Positions 9,284-16,931 of a stretch of 64,000 nt of DNA are shown piece by piece; the stretch's first letter is position 1; every line of letters begins with the position of its first letter. The notes under the pieces are model-generated. The model was given only the letters and a program-made list of their open reading frames with translations. It was not told the origin of the DNA and searched no databases. Source of the DNA: Lachnoclostridium sp. UBA5725 (GTDB taxonomy: Bacteria > Bacillota > Clostridia > Lachnospirales > Lachnospiraceae); the NCBI GenBank assembly GCA_002419585.1, contig DIGJ01000040.1, forward strand, positions 124,001-188,000, given 5' to 3'. A program made the translations under genes and the position numbers.

Positions 9284-10039
9284 CTAAATAATAAAGGAGC
9301 AAACAATTACAATTACTGTACTGATTAACGTCCCCAACAAATAATATTCTGCAAAATCCTTTTCCTTCGATATCCTGTCGTATCTAGCGATTGACTTTGC
9401 TGTTAACACGAGCCCTATTGATGCATATTGCCCAATCGATATAAAAATCAACATGATGATTCGTTCTACCGTACCTATAAATCTTCCAGCATTGTTGTCT
9501 TTCTTTTTATTTTGATCCCGACTCTCTGGTTTGTAAATCATCAACAGCTTTTGTATTACTATGTTGGCAGGCTTATGTATTACGAATAATGCAAGAATCC
9601 ATGATAGCATTAACCCTTCTGACACTCCTATAATATCAAAAAAATCTTTGAATCGTTTCCACTCAATGATTGGAACCTTACTTCCTATTATCCAATACGT
9701 AATTCCAAATAGGCATATACAGTGCGCGATTTGATCCACAAAAAACACATTTCTTTTTACTGTCAGTGTCATTTTGCCTTTCTTGACTTTCCATGATTTA
9801 TACGCAAACTTAATCACATCAATTATCAAGTGTAATATTGTTGCCACTGTTGCAGCAAATGCAATTTTCCATGATAGGATTGGCAAACTAATCAGCAACA
9901 TCATGGCCCAATAGCAGAAACAATGAATGAGTACCCATCTCAAACTCTTTTCTTTCTTTTCGGCCATCTTTCCAGTTTGTATATAAAAATCTCCTAACAC
10001 ATGTCCTAAAAGAAGCAATAAAAAATATTCTTTAAACAT
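9284..10039 (-). CDS. DUF3307 family membrane protein
   Basis: The start FLLLLLGHVLGDFYIQTGKMA is the conserved opening of the DUF3307 family (LxxHxxxDFxxQ). About six to seven hydrophobic segments follow, with no enzyme motif. It overlaps the upstream satD-like gene by 8 bases (ATGTTTAA), which fits the frequent pairing of SatD and DUF3307 proteins in Firmicutes. The biochemical function of the family is not known to me; the Streptococcus mutans sat locus has been linked to acid tolerance. Confidence 0.8.
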   Translation of the reverse strand: MFKEYFLLLLLGHVLGDFYIQTGKMAEKKEKSLRWVLIHCFCYWAMMLLISLPILSWKIAFAATVATILHLIIDVIKFAYKSWKVKKGKMTLTVKRNVFFVDQIAHCICLFGITYWIIGSKVPIIEWKRFKDFFDIIGVSEGLMLSWILALFVIHKPANIVIQKLLMIYKPESRDQNKKKDNNAGRFIGTVERIIMLIFISIGQYASIGLVLTAKSIARYDRISKEKDFAEYYLLGTLISTVIVIVCSFII

Positions 10040-10718
10040 CTTCTCTCCTTATTTCTCCAAGTGCTTTTTCTATTGTATCGAGTGCATCTTTGTAGGCATA
10101 ATACTTTCCTTTTGCTAAACTTTTTTGAACCGTCGGTTGTTGTATATTCAATCTTTTCGCTACATCAACCTGACTATCTTGGTGTTCTAACATATTCCAG
10201 ATGATTTCCCTTTGCCGATCACTCCAGAAATCCTTAATGACGGTTAATAATGACAATATTGTATTTATCATGATTGTTGTTGTTTGATTTTCACTATCAA
10301 CCTCAAGTCTTATATCTGCTGCATTTGTCTGATTTCTCTTTTCATTATTTTTTAAATATTCAATCGCACTTCTTGCTTTATAGTATCCTGGTCCATCTGC
10401 CCCTAGAGACATTTCCTTGTTGACCTCTGTTGTTATGGCTCCTACTCCTACTCCAAATCTTATTTTAATTGGGTACATCTTTCTCTCGATTTCTGATATT
10501 ATATTCATTGTACTTGCGCCATTACATAATAAACCTTGGAATTCATCACCTAACGTGATAATAAATTTAGATGAAATCGTATTACCATATTTTTCATTGA
10601 TTTCTTCTAATACATATTTTAATTTTTTTTGTACTTCACTTCTATTATCAATTTTTTTTGACTCTTTGATATCACCTATAATTGCAACATATGGATCGTT
10701 AAAGGAAAAGAAAAACAT
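10032..10718 (-). CDS. SatD family protein
   Basis: The N-terminus VAIIGDIKESKKI and the block FIITLGDEFQGLL are characteristic of the SatD family. The C-terminal ~60 residues contain a helix-turn-helix-like segment (DVAKRLNIQQPTVQKSLAKG), suggesting DNA binding. A good GGGAGG precedes the ATG. The N-terminal part also has a distant nucleotide-cyclase/GGDEF-like flavour around GVGAITTE, which I only note. It is the first gene of a two-gene operon with the DUF3307 membrane protein. Confidence 0.8.
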   Translation of the reverse strand: MFFFSFNDPYVAIIGDIKESKKIDNRSEVQKKLKYVLEEINEKYGNTISSKFIITLGDEFQGLLCNGASTMNIISEIERKMYPIKIRFGVGVGAITTEVNKEMSLGADGPGYYKARSAIEYLKNNEKRNQTNAADIRLEVDSENQTTTIMINTILSLLTVIKDFWSDRQREIIWNMLEHQDSQVDVAKRLNIQQPTVQKSLAKGKYYAYKDALDTIEKALGEIRREDV

Positions 10719-10746
10719 AATTTCACCTCCCAGTTTTTATATGTCT

Positions 10747-10775
10747 ATTATATAACCTTATATATGAATATTCAA
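10747..10775 (-). promoter_or_regulatory. Promoter of satD-DUF3307
   Basis: TTGAAT (10770-10775), 17-base spacer, TATAAT (10747-10752) on the minus strand, with start predicted near 10740. An imperfect palindrome bounded by CTATAG on both sides lies just upstream (10795-10820), a possible operator for the HTH-bearing SatD or another regulator. Confidence 0.6.
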
Positions 10776-10912
10776 GAATTATTCACTAAATAGGCTATAG
10801 TTGTTAAATATAACCTATAGAACGAATAATATGTAATTAAACATTCTTCTAAATATGTATTTTATCCTCATCTTCAACTTCCAATATTGTCAATAAAGAG
10901 CTGAAATATTTC

Positions 10913-10942
10913 TTGACATTTTTTGAATTTAAATAATATAAT
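10913..10942 (+). promoter_or_regulatory. Strong promoter upstream of the decayed membrane-protein gene
   Basis: Consensus TTGACA (10913-10918), 18 bases, consensus TATAAT (10937-10942). Transcription would begin near 10949 and meet an intrinsic terminator 30 bases later, before the pseudogene at 11048. Confidence 0.65.
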
Positions 10943-10979
10943 ACAGAATGTAACCAAATATATGTGCGTATAATTGATC

Positions 10980-11013
10980 AGCACAAGACGATAACAGTCT
11001 TGTGCTGTTTTTT
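10980..11013 (+). terminator. Leader terminator before the pseudogene
   Basis: Perfect 10-bp arms AGCACAAGAC and GTCTTGTGCT around GATAACA, followed by GTTTTTTT. No plus-strand gene ends upstream, so it lies in the leader of the 11048 gene. It could be an attenuator or the end of a ~65-nt small RNA. Confidence 0.75.
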
Positions 11014-11047
11014 TATGCCTATTAACATTTAAAGGAGAATATTATCA

Positions 11048-11546
11048 ATGGAATTTGCTATGAAACTACACAAAACAAAAAGGAATTTGCTTTATTTTTA
11101 GGAATTATATCAATCATTTCTGTTAATATCATTGCCCCCCTGATTACCTGCTTGAAATGGGATTTCATTTGTATATCTAGGCTGACACGCTTACTGTCCT
11201 CCCATTTATATGGTTATCCGTAATAATTCTTGTGCTATTGACTTACAAGCCCGCTGATTGGCTCACAGCAAAACTTGTTGAAAAGGACGATAGTTTTAAT
11301 TCCCACATCATAATCAATATTCTTTGCACGGTATTTTTGATGTCTATCTGCCTAACAATCATTGGTACATGGATTGGCACTCGTTCCATAAGCATGGAAC
11401 CGATTCGAACGTTCTTTTATAAATGGCCTAGGAATTTTGCGATTTCTTTTTTTGTGGAGTCATGCATTGCTCAGCCTATTGCACGGGTTGTTATGGTTAG
11501 AATGCATCAGAGATCAGTGGATAGTGCTGAAGTTGCGAAGGACTAG
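11048..11546 (+). pseudogene. Decayed small membrane protein gene (DUF2798-like)
   Basis: Read across three frames the region gives one continuous ~165-residue protein: MEFAMKL..., then KKEFALFLGIISIIS, then a frame change near 11150, then ADTLTVLPFIWLSVIILVLL and an open frame to 11546. It holds at least two frameshifts (near 11075 in an A-rich run and near 11150) plus an in-frame TAG near 11179 where a Trp codon is expected. An AAGGAG precedes the first ATG. The intact part has membrane helices and the block WPRNFAISFFVE.C.AQPIAR, as in DUF2798-like membrane proteins; the family name is from memory. Sequencing error could explain one lesion but hardly three. Confidence 0.65.
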
Positions 11547-11674
11547 ATTAGATGCGCTGATTAGGTTATTTGTATTATATATGACAGATAACCTAGTTAG
11601 GTTCATCTTACAAATTTCTAGAAGAAAAAATATATCAGAATAAAATCTTAATGTGTTCAATAAATTTCAAACAA

Positions 11675-11703
11675 AAAAATAGAGCGCCGTCGCAACGCCG
11701 CTC
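11675..11703 (-). terminator. Terminator of the helicase-NUDIX unit
   Basis: GAGCGCCGT (11682-11690) pairs with ACGCCGCTC (11695-11703) with one mismatch; on the minus strand the hairpin is followed by TATTTTTTTG. It lies ~135 bases after the NUDIX stop. The rest of 11547-11837 shows nothing else I can support. Confidence 0.7.
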
Positions 11704-11837
11704 ATACAAAAACACATAGTGTTTTTTGATTATCTAAATAATAATCCATATTGCCTTTAACGTCAATATCTTTCTATCTCCTATAATATTTGACTTGCCG
11801 CACCTTTTATTTCATATGCTTTATCCGATCATCTTTG

Positions 11838-12233
11838 TTATATTATCCGTTCAATTTTTTCAATCAAAGTAATATCAGCAGGCAACCATTCCACACTGTA
11901 GAGTTGTTTCTTTGAAAGCCATTTTGCAGCTTTGTGTTCTTTCAATTCCAGACTGCCTGATTTCACAAAACTCCAATAACAATGCATTGTCAGGTGAAAG
12001 TCTGGATAATCATATTCAATCGTATCAATGAGCTCGCCCACCTCTATTTCCGTATCTAACTCCTCCATGATTTCTCTTTTTAACGCTGTTACTGGTGTTT
12101 CTCCCTGTTCAATCTTACCACCTGGAAATTCCCATCCATTCTTAAACTCTCCATATCCCCGTTGCGTTGCAAAAATCCTATCTTCTTCCCGAATAATTGC
12201 TGCAACAACGTTGACCGTTTTTCTCTCCGTCAT
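11838..12233 (-). CDS. NUDIX hydrolase, MutT-like (deoxy)nucleoside triphosphate pyrophosphohydrolase
   Basis: The complete NUDIX box is present: GGKIEQGE, seven residues, REIMEELDTEI, in a 131-residue protein of MutT size. Family members hydrolyse NTPs or dNTPs, often oxidised or methylated ones, with Mg2+ held by the REUxEE glutamates. The gene follows the PLD-helicase gene on the same strand with a 99-base gap and a shared terminator, so the two are probably co-expressed. Housekeeping removal of 8-oxo-dGTP is the default reading; the context suggests a role linked to the helicase. Confidence 0.88.
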   Translation of the reverse strand: MTERKTVNVVAAIIREEDRIFATQRGYGEFKNGWEFPGGKIEQGETPVTALKREIMEELDTEIEVGELIDTIEYDYPDFHLTMHCYWSFVKSGSLELKEHKAAKWLSKKQLYSVEWLPADITLIEKIERII

Positions 12234-12332
12234 AATGTGTCCTCTAATCTGTTTTTATTCTCTATTTTCTTAAACGCCAGTACTACAATAAATAACTTAA
12301 TCAGAAGTATGTTTAAAACTCTCGCTCAACTT

Positions 12333-15326
12333 TCAACTAACTTTTACTTCCTCTTCTTTTATTGCACTTTGAAGATAACGCAATAAATCATCATGTACAG
12401 CATGATGTAGTCTCATCTGGAATTTCGTAATGTCACGTTCTTTTCCATTATTATCTTTCTTACGAGCCGCCTCAACATCAATTACATCAAACTGTCCCAT
12501 ATAGTAAAAACTCACCTCTGCATCGCTCTTTTTTACAAGCAAATGTTTACTCTTTGCCTCCATAACATCCTGAACATAAGTGCTATCAATACCTCTCCCC
12601 ATCTGAGAATCCCATCTAAATATCATATTATCTTCGAATGCATCAGCATAATCCGGCTTACCGTCGACATAACTTTTCTCATCATCTTCGTTCTCCACTT
12701 TATGATATGTAACAAAAATAAAAACGTCATCCTTGATTCGTTTCATACCATACATGATAGAAGAGAGGTCTTTTTCACAGTTCATTAGAAGACTAACATC
12801 ACGTCTCGAATATTTTTCATACAAAACAAATGGACTATTTTCCACTCTTCCTGTAGAATATTTTTCTTTATATCTCCTGAGACCTACTGCTATAATGTCC
12901 TTAATCTGTCTACGAAACTCAATATGTTGTAATCGATCTGCAAAACTCTTCATTCTCTGTAGTATAAGATTATCATCATATTTTAAGATTTCAATATGAC
13001 TATACTTTACGTACTCCTCTTCCTTGCTGACAAACCGCCCCTGTAATACACTGATTGCATTTTCCAAAGAGTTTATATCAATATATTTGTACTGATTTTG
13101 GAATTCCTGTTTCATCATATTTAGAGAAATCTCTTCTTGATTAAGAAAGCGATTCAAGATTTCAAGCTCATATGGTCTTGCTCCGCTAAGAACTGTTTTT
13201 GACAAATATTCCAGCGTCAGTCTCTCTTGCTCCGTGACTTTACCGCTATATAGTTCATTTTCTACAGTTTCTAAAAATGCCTGATAGGTCTTGTATTCTC
13301 GTATAATAACTAACGGCTCAATTTCGCCATTTTCATAAAAATCAATAAGATATGGTACACGTCCGATACGATTTTTTAACGATATATAGCTTTCTCTAAT
13401 AATTGCTTTCATGCCCTTGATCTTACCAATGGATTCAAAAATTCTCTCCTGCGAAATCATATCAAAATGAACAGTCGACGCTCCAGGAATTGTACTATTT
13501 CCACTGATTACATATTTTCGAATTGTATCCGGATTATAAGTTCGATCTCCTGACAAGGCAATTGGAATCATAAAATTATTGCTATAATTCCCAATAAAAT
13601 CAAGGATGACAACGTATTCTTTTCCATCTGCCTTACGCAAACCTCGTCCCAACTGCTGAATAAATACAATAGGTGATTCAGTTGGGCGAAGCATGATAAC
13701 TTGATTCACTTCAACAATATCTACACCTTCATTCAAAATTTCAACTGAGAAAATATAATCTAGCGGTTGCATCTCATCTGTTGCATCTTCTTCATTCATG
13801 GCAAGTTGATCAAACGCCCTTATCCTTTCATCTTCCGATGCATCACCATTTAATGCTATCGTTCTAAAACCAGCAGTGTTGAATTTTGCTGAAAGTTCTT
13901 TTGACTCATCAATTCTGCTACAGAAAATCAGACCCTTTACTCTATCTCCACTGTAACCGTAATAGACTGCCTGATCAATGATATGTTTTACGCGTTCATC
14001 GCTTATCAGCTGATTGAATTTATTGGCAGATATTTTCTTTGATCTGATTTCTTTATCCTCTATCATGGAAATATCACAGATTCCAAAATAATGGAATGGG
14101 CATAATAGGTTTTCTTCCATTGCCTGCTGTAAGCGAATCTCATATGCAATCTGGTGATTAAAAATTTCATATATATTCCTACCACTCACATTGTCATCAC
14201 GCTTATCAGGAGTTGCAGTCATACCAAGCCAAAATTTTGGAGTAAAATAATGCATTACTTTCTGATAGGTATCTGCAGAACTATGATGTGCTTCATCCAA
14301 AATAATACAATCAAAACTATCTGGTCTATACTGTCGTAAATGCTCATCTCGATTTAATGTTTGAACAGTGGCAAATACATAGTCTTTATCATATTCATGG
14401 TAACCAGCTCCAACCAAACCTAAAGAAATAGAGTTAGCAAATACTTTTGAATAAGATTTTATTGTCTGCCTAGCTAATTGCCCTCTGTGAACTAAAAATA
14501 GCACTCTCCTAAATCCAAGTTCTCTCATCGCAAATGCTGAAGCATAGGTTTTTCCGGTTCCCGTACTTGAAATTAGTAAGGCTTTTTCTACTTTTTCTTC
14601 TCTCATTTTCTTCAAATTATCTATGAAGTCTACCTGCATTTTATTTGGTTTTAATGTATACCTTTCCAAGTCAACAATCTGATCTTGCAATGCGATTTTT
14701 TGCTGTTCCTTTATAAGTTGATTTTTCAAATACTCATTTTGATAATCATTGATAAAATCATCGTAATCTAAAGAATGCTCATCTATCCAAAGCTCATTAA
14801 ATTCACGTAAAATATCTTGCGCAACCTGACCTTCTTCTGTAGACACTATTTTCGTATTCCATTCACGATTTTTGGTTATAGCGCTCGAGGTCAGATTCGA
14901 ACTTCCAATAATAATACGATAAACCTCTTCTTTCCTAAAAATATAGCCTTTTGTATGAAACCCACCGACTTGGGAACTTGTTCTAAACATCTTCAATTTT
15001 ATGTTTTTTAATGATGCAATACATTTTAATGCCTTTGGTTCACTAAAAGTTAAATAATCCGTTGTCAGAATTTTGCCTGGGATATTTCTTTTTTCTAATT
15101 CCTTTAACGTCATAAGTAATGGTTCAATTCCACTTTGTTTTATAAACGCAACACTAATACAAAACTCATCACAGTTTTGTAATTCTTGCTCAATAGATGA
15201 TAATACTTTCTTTCCTTTTTTATGATCATTAGAAATAAATTCTGGTCTGTATGCAAGGTTAGAATTATAACTTCTATTAATAAATGCGGACTTTAATCCA
15301 TCCTGTAATTCTTTAATTTTATCCAA
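12333..15326 (-). CDS. PLD-nuclease/DEAD-DEAH helicase fusion with C-terminal DUF3427
   Basis: The domains are clear in order. An N-terminal PLD-like domain has one HxK...GSxN motif (HTKG at about 124, GSSNLT at about 141). An SF2 helicase core follows: Walker A SSTGTGKT (about 254), DEAH (344-347) and TATPDKRD. The second RecA-like domain contains LNEGVDIVEVNQ and the QLGRGLRK arginine-finger motif. A long C-terminal region resembles DUF3427 (block DAFEDNMIFRWDSQMGRG). A GTG at 15335 touches the Shine-Dalgarno, so I take the TTG at 15326, 8 bases after GGAGG (997 residues). The PLD part probably cuts DNA after ATP-driven translocation. Relatives are often called restriction- or defence-like; direct evidence is absent here. 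Confidence 0.88.
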   Translation of the reverse strand: MDKIKELQDGLKSAFINRSYNSNLAYRPEFISNDHKKGKKVLSSIEQELQNCDEFCISVAFIKQSGIEPLLMTLKELEKRNIPGKILTTDYLTFSEPKALKCIASLKNIKLKMFRTSSQVGGFHTKGYIFRKEEVYRIIIGSSNLTSSAITKNREWNTKIVSTEEGQVAQDILREFNELWIDEHSLDYDDFINDYQNEYLKNQLIKEQQKIALQDQIVDLERYTLKPNKMQVDFIDNLKKMREEKVEKALLISSTGTGKTYASAFAMRELGFRRVLFLVHRGQLARQTIKSYSKVFANSISLGLVGAGYHEYDKDYVFATVQTLNRDEHLRQYRPDSFDCIILDEAHHSSADTYQKVMHYFTPKFWLGMTATPDKRDDNVSGRNIYEIFNHQIAYEIRLQQAMEENLLCPFHYFGICDISMIEDKEIRSKKISANKFNQLISDERVKHIIDQAVYYGYSGDRVKGLIFCSRIDESKELSAKFNTAGFRTIALNGDASEDERIRAFDQLAMNEEDATDEMQPLDYIFSVEILNEGVDIVEVNQVIMLRPTESPIVFIQQLGRGLRKADGKEYVVILDFIGNYSNNFMIPIALSGDRTYNPDTIRKYVISGNSTIPGASTVHFDMISQERIFESIGKIKGMKAIIRESYISLKNRIGRVPYLIDFYENGEIEPLVIIREYKTYQAFLETVENELYSGKVTEQERLTLEYLSKTVLSGARPYELEILNRFLNQEEISLNMMKQEFQNQYKYIDINSLENAISVLQGRFVSKEEEYVKYSHIEILKYDDNLILQRMKSFADRLQHIEFRRQIKDIIAVGLRRYKEKYSTGRVENSPFVLYEKYSRRDVSLLMNCEKDLSSIMYGMKRIKDDVFIFVTYHKVENEDDEKSYVDGKPDYADAFEDNMIFRWDSQMGRGIDSTYVQDVMEAKSKHLLVKKSDAEVSFYYMGQFDVIDVEAARKKDNNGKERDITKFQMRLHHAVHDDLLRYLQSAIKEEEVKVS

Positions 15327-15524
15327 AGTAAACACCCTCCAACTCTCTTTCTAGTCTCATTAATCATTTATATCATCTTACTTATCCCTCAATTTAACAT
15401 TGAATATAATAAATTACCTTCTAAATTATACTTTATAATTAAAATCAACTTCCTTCATCTTATCTCCTCCATTCATTCTTACTTCCATTATAATTCAATC
15501 ATCTCAGAAACACAAAATTTTCAT

Positions 15525-15570
15525 AAAAATAAAAAAGCAAATCCACTTCTCATCATAGCGAATTTGCTTT
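15525..15570 (-). terminator. Terminator after the fructokinase gene
   Basis: AAGCAAAT (15535-15542) pairs with ATTTGCTT near 15562-15569; on the minus strand the stem runs into TTTTTTATTTTT. It ends the sugar-utilisation locus. The remainder of 15327-15524 is AT-rich and should hold the helicase promoter, but I cannot pick a convincing one. Confidence 0.75.
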
Positions 15571-15607
15571 ATATCATTACACTATATTATTTCCCTACAT
15601 ACTTACA

Positions 15608-16573
15608 TCAATTCCTTCTTACCATTTCTTCCACTTCCTCCACCATCGGCATCACCCGCAGCGCGCCCTTTCGCGTCGTAACAATCGAAGCAGCAGCATT
15701 CGCAAACGTAAGCATTTCCATTAACTGTCCCTGTGTCAAATCAGTGAGTCCATTTTCCAGCACAAAGTGTAAACAACTTCCACCAAACGTATCCCCAGCA
15801 CCGGTTGTTTCTATGGTGCTTTCCTGAATAAAAGCAGGTACCTCTACCACCATATCTTTATAATACGCACGGCTTCCATCTTTGCCCAAAGAAAGGAGAA
15901 TCAAAGAAATATCAAACTCCTTTTGAAGCTTCTCAATTCCCTTTGCATAATCCACTTCTTCCGTCAGCCATTGTAGCTCATTGTCTGCAATTTTCAGGAT
16001 ATCACACTGGCTTAGCCCATAGCGCACCTGTTCTTCCGCCTCATCAAGTGATTTCCACAAAGGTTCTCTGATATTAGGATCAAAAGATATCAATGCTCCA
16101 TTTTCTTTTGCAATTTGGATTGCCCTCTTTGTCGCTTTACGTACTTCTTCATGAGTCATGGAAAGAGTTCCAAAGTGAAAGATTTTGGTATCTGCTAATA
16201 GTTCTTCGTTAAGTTCATCTTCCCTTAACATCATATCGGCACCAGGATTTCGATAAAAAGAAAAATCACGATCCCCACCCTCGAATGTCTGTACAAATGC
16301 TAATGTAGTTCGAATATCGTTGTCAATCAACAAATTTGTAGTATCAATCGACAAGTCTTCTAAGGTCTTTTTCAATTTCACTCCAAAAATATCAGCTCCA
16401 ACTTTACCAACAAAAGCTGTTTTGTGCCCAAATCGGTTCAGCATAGCAAGTACATTGCATGGGGCACCACCTGGATTTGCTTCAAACAGCGTATTTCCCT
16501 GCTCACTCATCCCATTATCCGTAAAATCAATCAATAATTCTCCCAAAGCAACCACATCAAATTTCTTTTCCAC
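15608..16573 (-). CDS. scrK: Fructokinase, PfkB/ribokinase family
   Basis: The N-terminal block VVALGELLIDFTDNG, the GG-containing PGGAPCNVLAMLNRFG and the C-terminal ETTGAGDTFGGS with the catalytic Asp are the signatures of PfkB sugar kinases; the 321-residue length is typical. The start is GTG with AGGAGG six bases upstream. It should phosphorylate the fructose released by sucrose phosphorylase and the GH32 enzyme to fructose 6-phosphate. It is the last gene of the sugar locus but is separated from it by a 358-base region holding a long inverted repeat, so its expression may differ from the rest. Confidence 0.88.
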   Translation of the reverse strand: MEKKFDVVALGELLIDFTDNGMSEQGNTLFEANPGGAPCNVLAMLNRFGHKTAFVGKVGADIFGVKLKKTLEDLSIDTTNLLIDNDIRTTLAFVQTFEGGDRDFSFYRNPGADMMLREDELNEELLADTKIFHFGTLSMTHEEVRKATKRAIQIAKENGALISFDPNIREPLWKSLDEAEEQVRYGLSQCDILKIADNELQWLTEEVDYAKGIEKLQKEFDISLILLSLGKDGSRAYYKDMVVEVPAFIQESTIETTGAGDTFGGSCLHFVLENGLTDLTQGQLMEMLTFANAAASIVTTRKGALRVMPMVEEVEEMVRRN

Positions 16574-16672
16574 GATACACCTCCTGTTATCTATAAATAT
16601 AACATATACAAATAAAAGACTTTAACCTACATGACTTTTTGTAGGTTTTTAACTTCCGTCCATCTACACACA

Positions 16673-16892
16673 GTTCATTTGTCTGAACGCTTGTCCTATA
16701 ATGACTGCGAATGTGCATATATTTTTCTTATGTTCCAAAGTTTGCTGTTTGTTTAAAAAGTGAAGCTGTCTGACGAGCGCATTATGCGAGGAGTTCTTCA
16801 CTTTTTAAACAGCACTTAAGCAAACTTTGAAACATTAGAAAAATAATGCAGATGAGTTTGGAATTATAGGATAAGCGTTCAAACAAATGAAC
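16673..16892. repeat. 220-bp imperfect inverted repeat
   Basis: A left arm (16673-16764, opening GTTCATTTGTCTGAACGC and closing GTTTAAAAAGTGAA) is matched by the reverse complement of the right arm (16797-16892) at roughly 80 percent identity. The 32-base centre contains the small palindrome CGCATTATGCG. It fills most of the 16574-16931 gap between the GH36 and fructokinase genes; the remainder has a short hairpin with arms ACCTACA/TGTAGGT at 16624-16646. No ORF lies inside. It may be a non-autonomous mobile element (MITE-like) or a strong RNA hairpin in the operon transcript. Confidence 0.75.
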
Positions 16893-16931
16893 GTCCGTAT
16901 ATTGGCAGTTAAAAAAAACAAATATATTCTA

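Noticed and set aside
11437..11643. Second plus-strand ORF at the pseudogene
   Set aside because: Out of frame with the recognisable family sequence; a by-product of the decayed gene.
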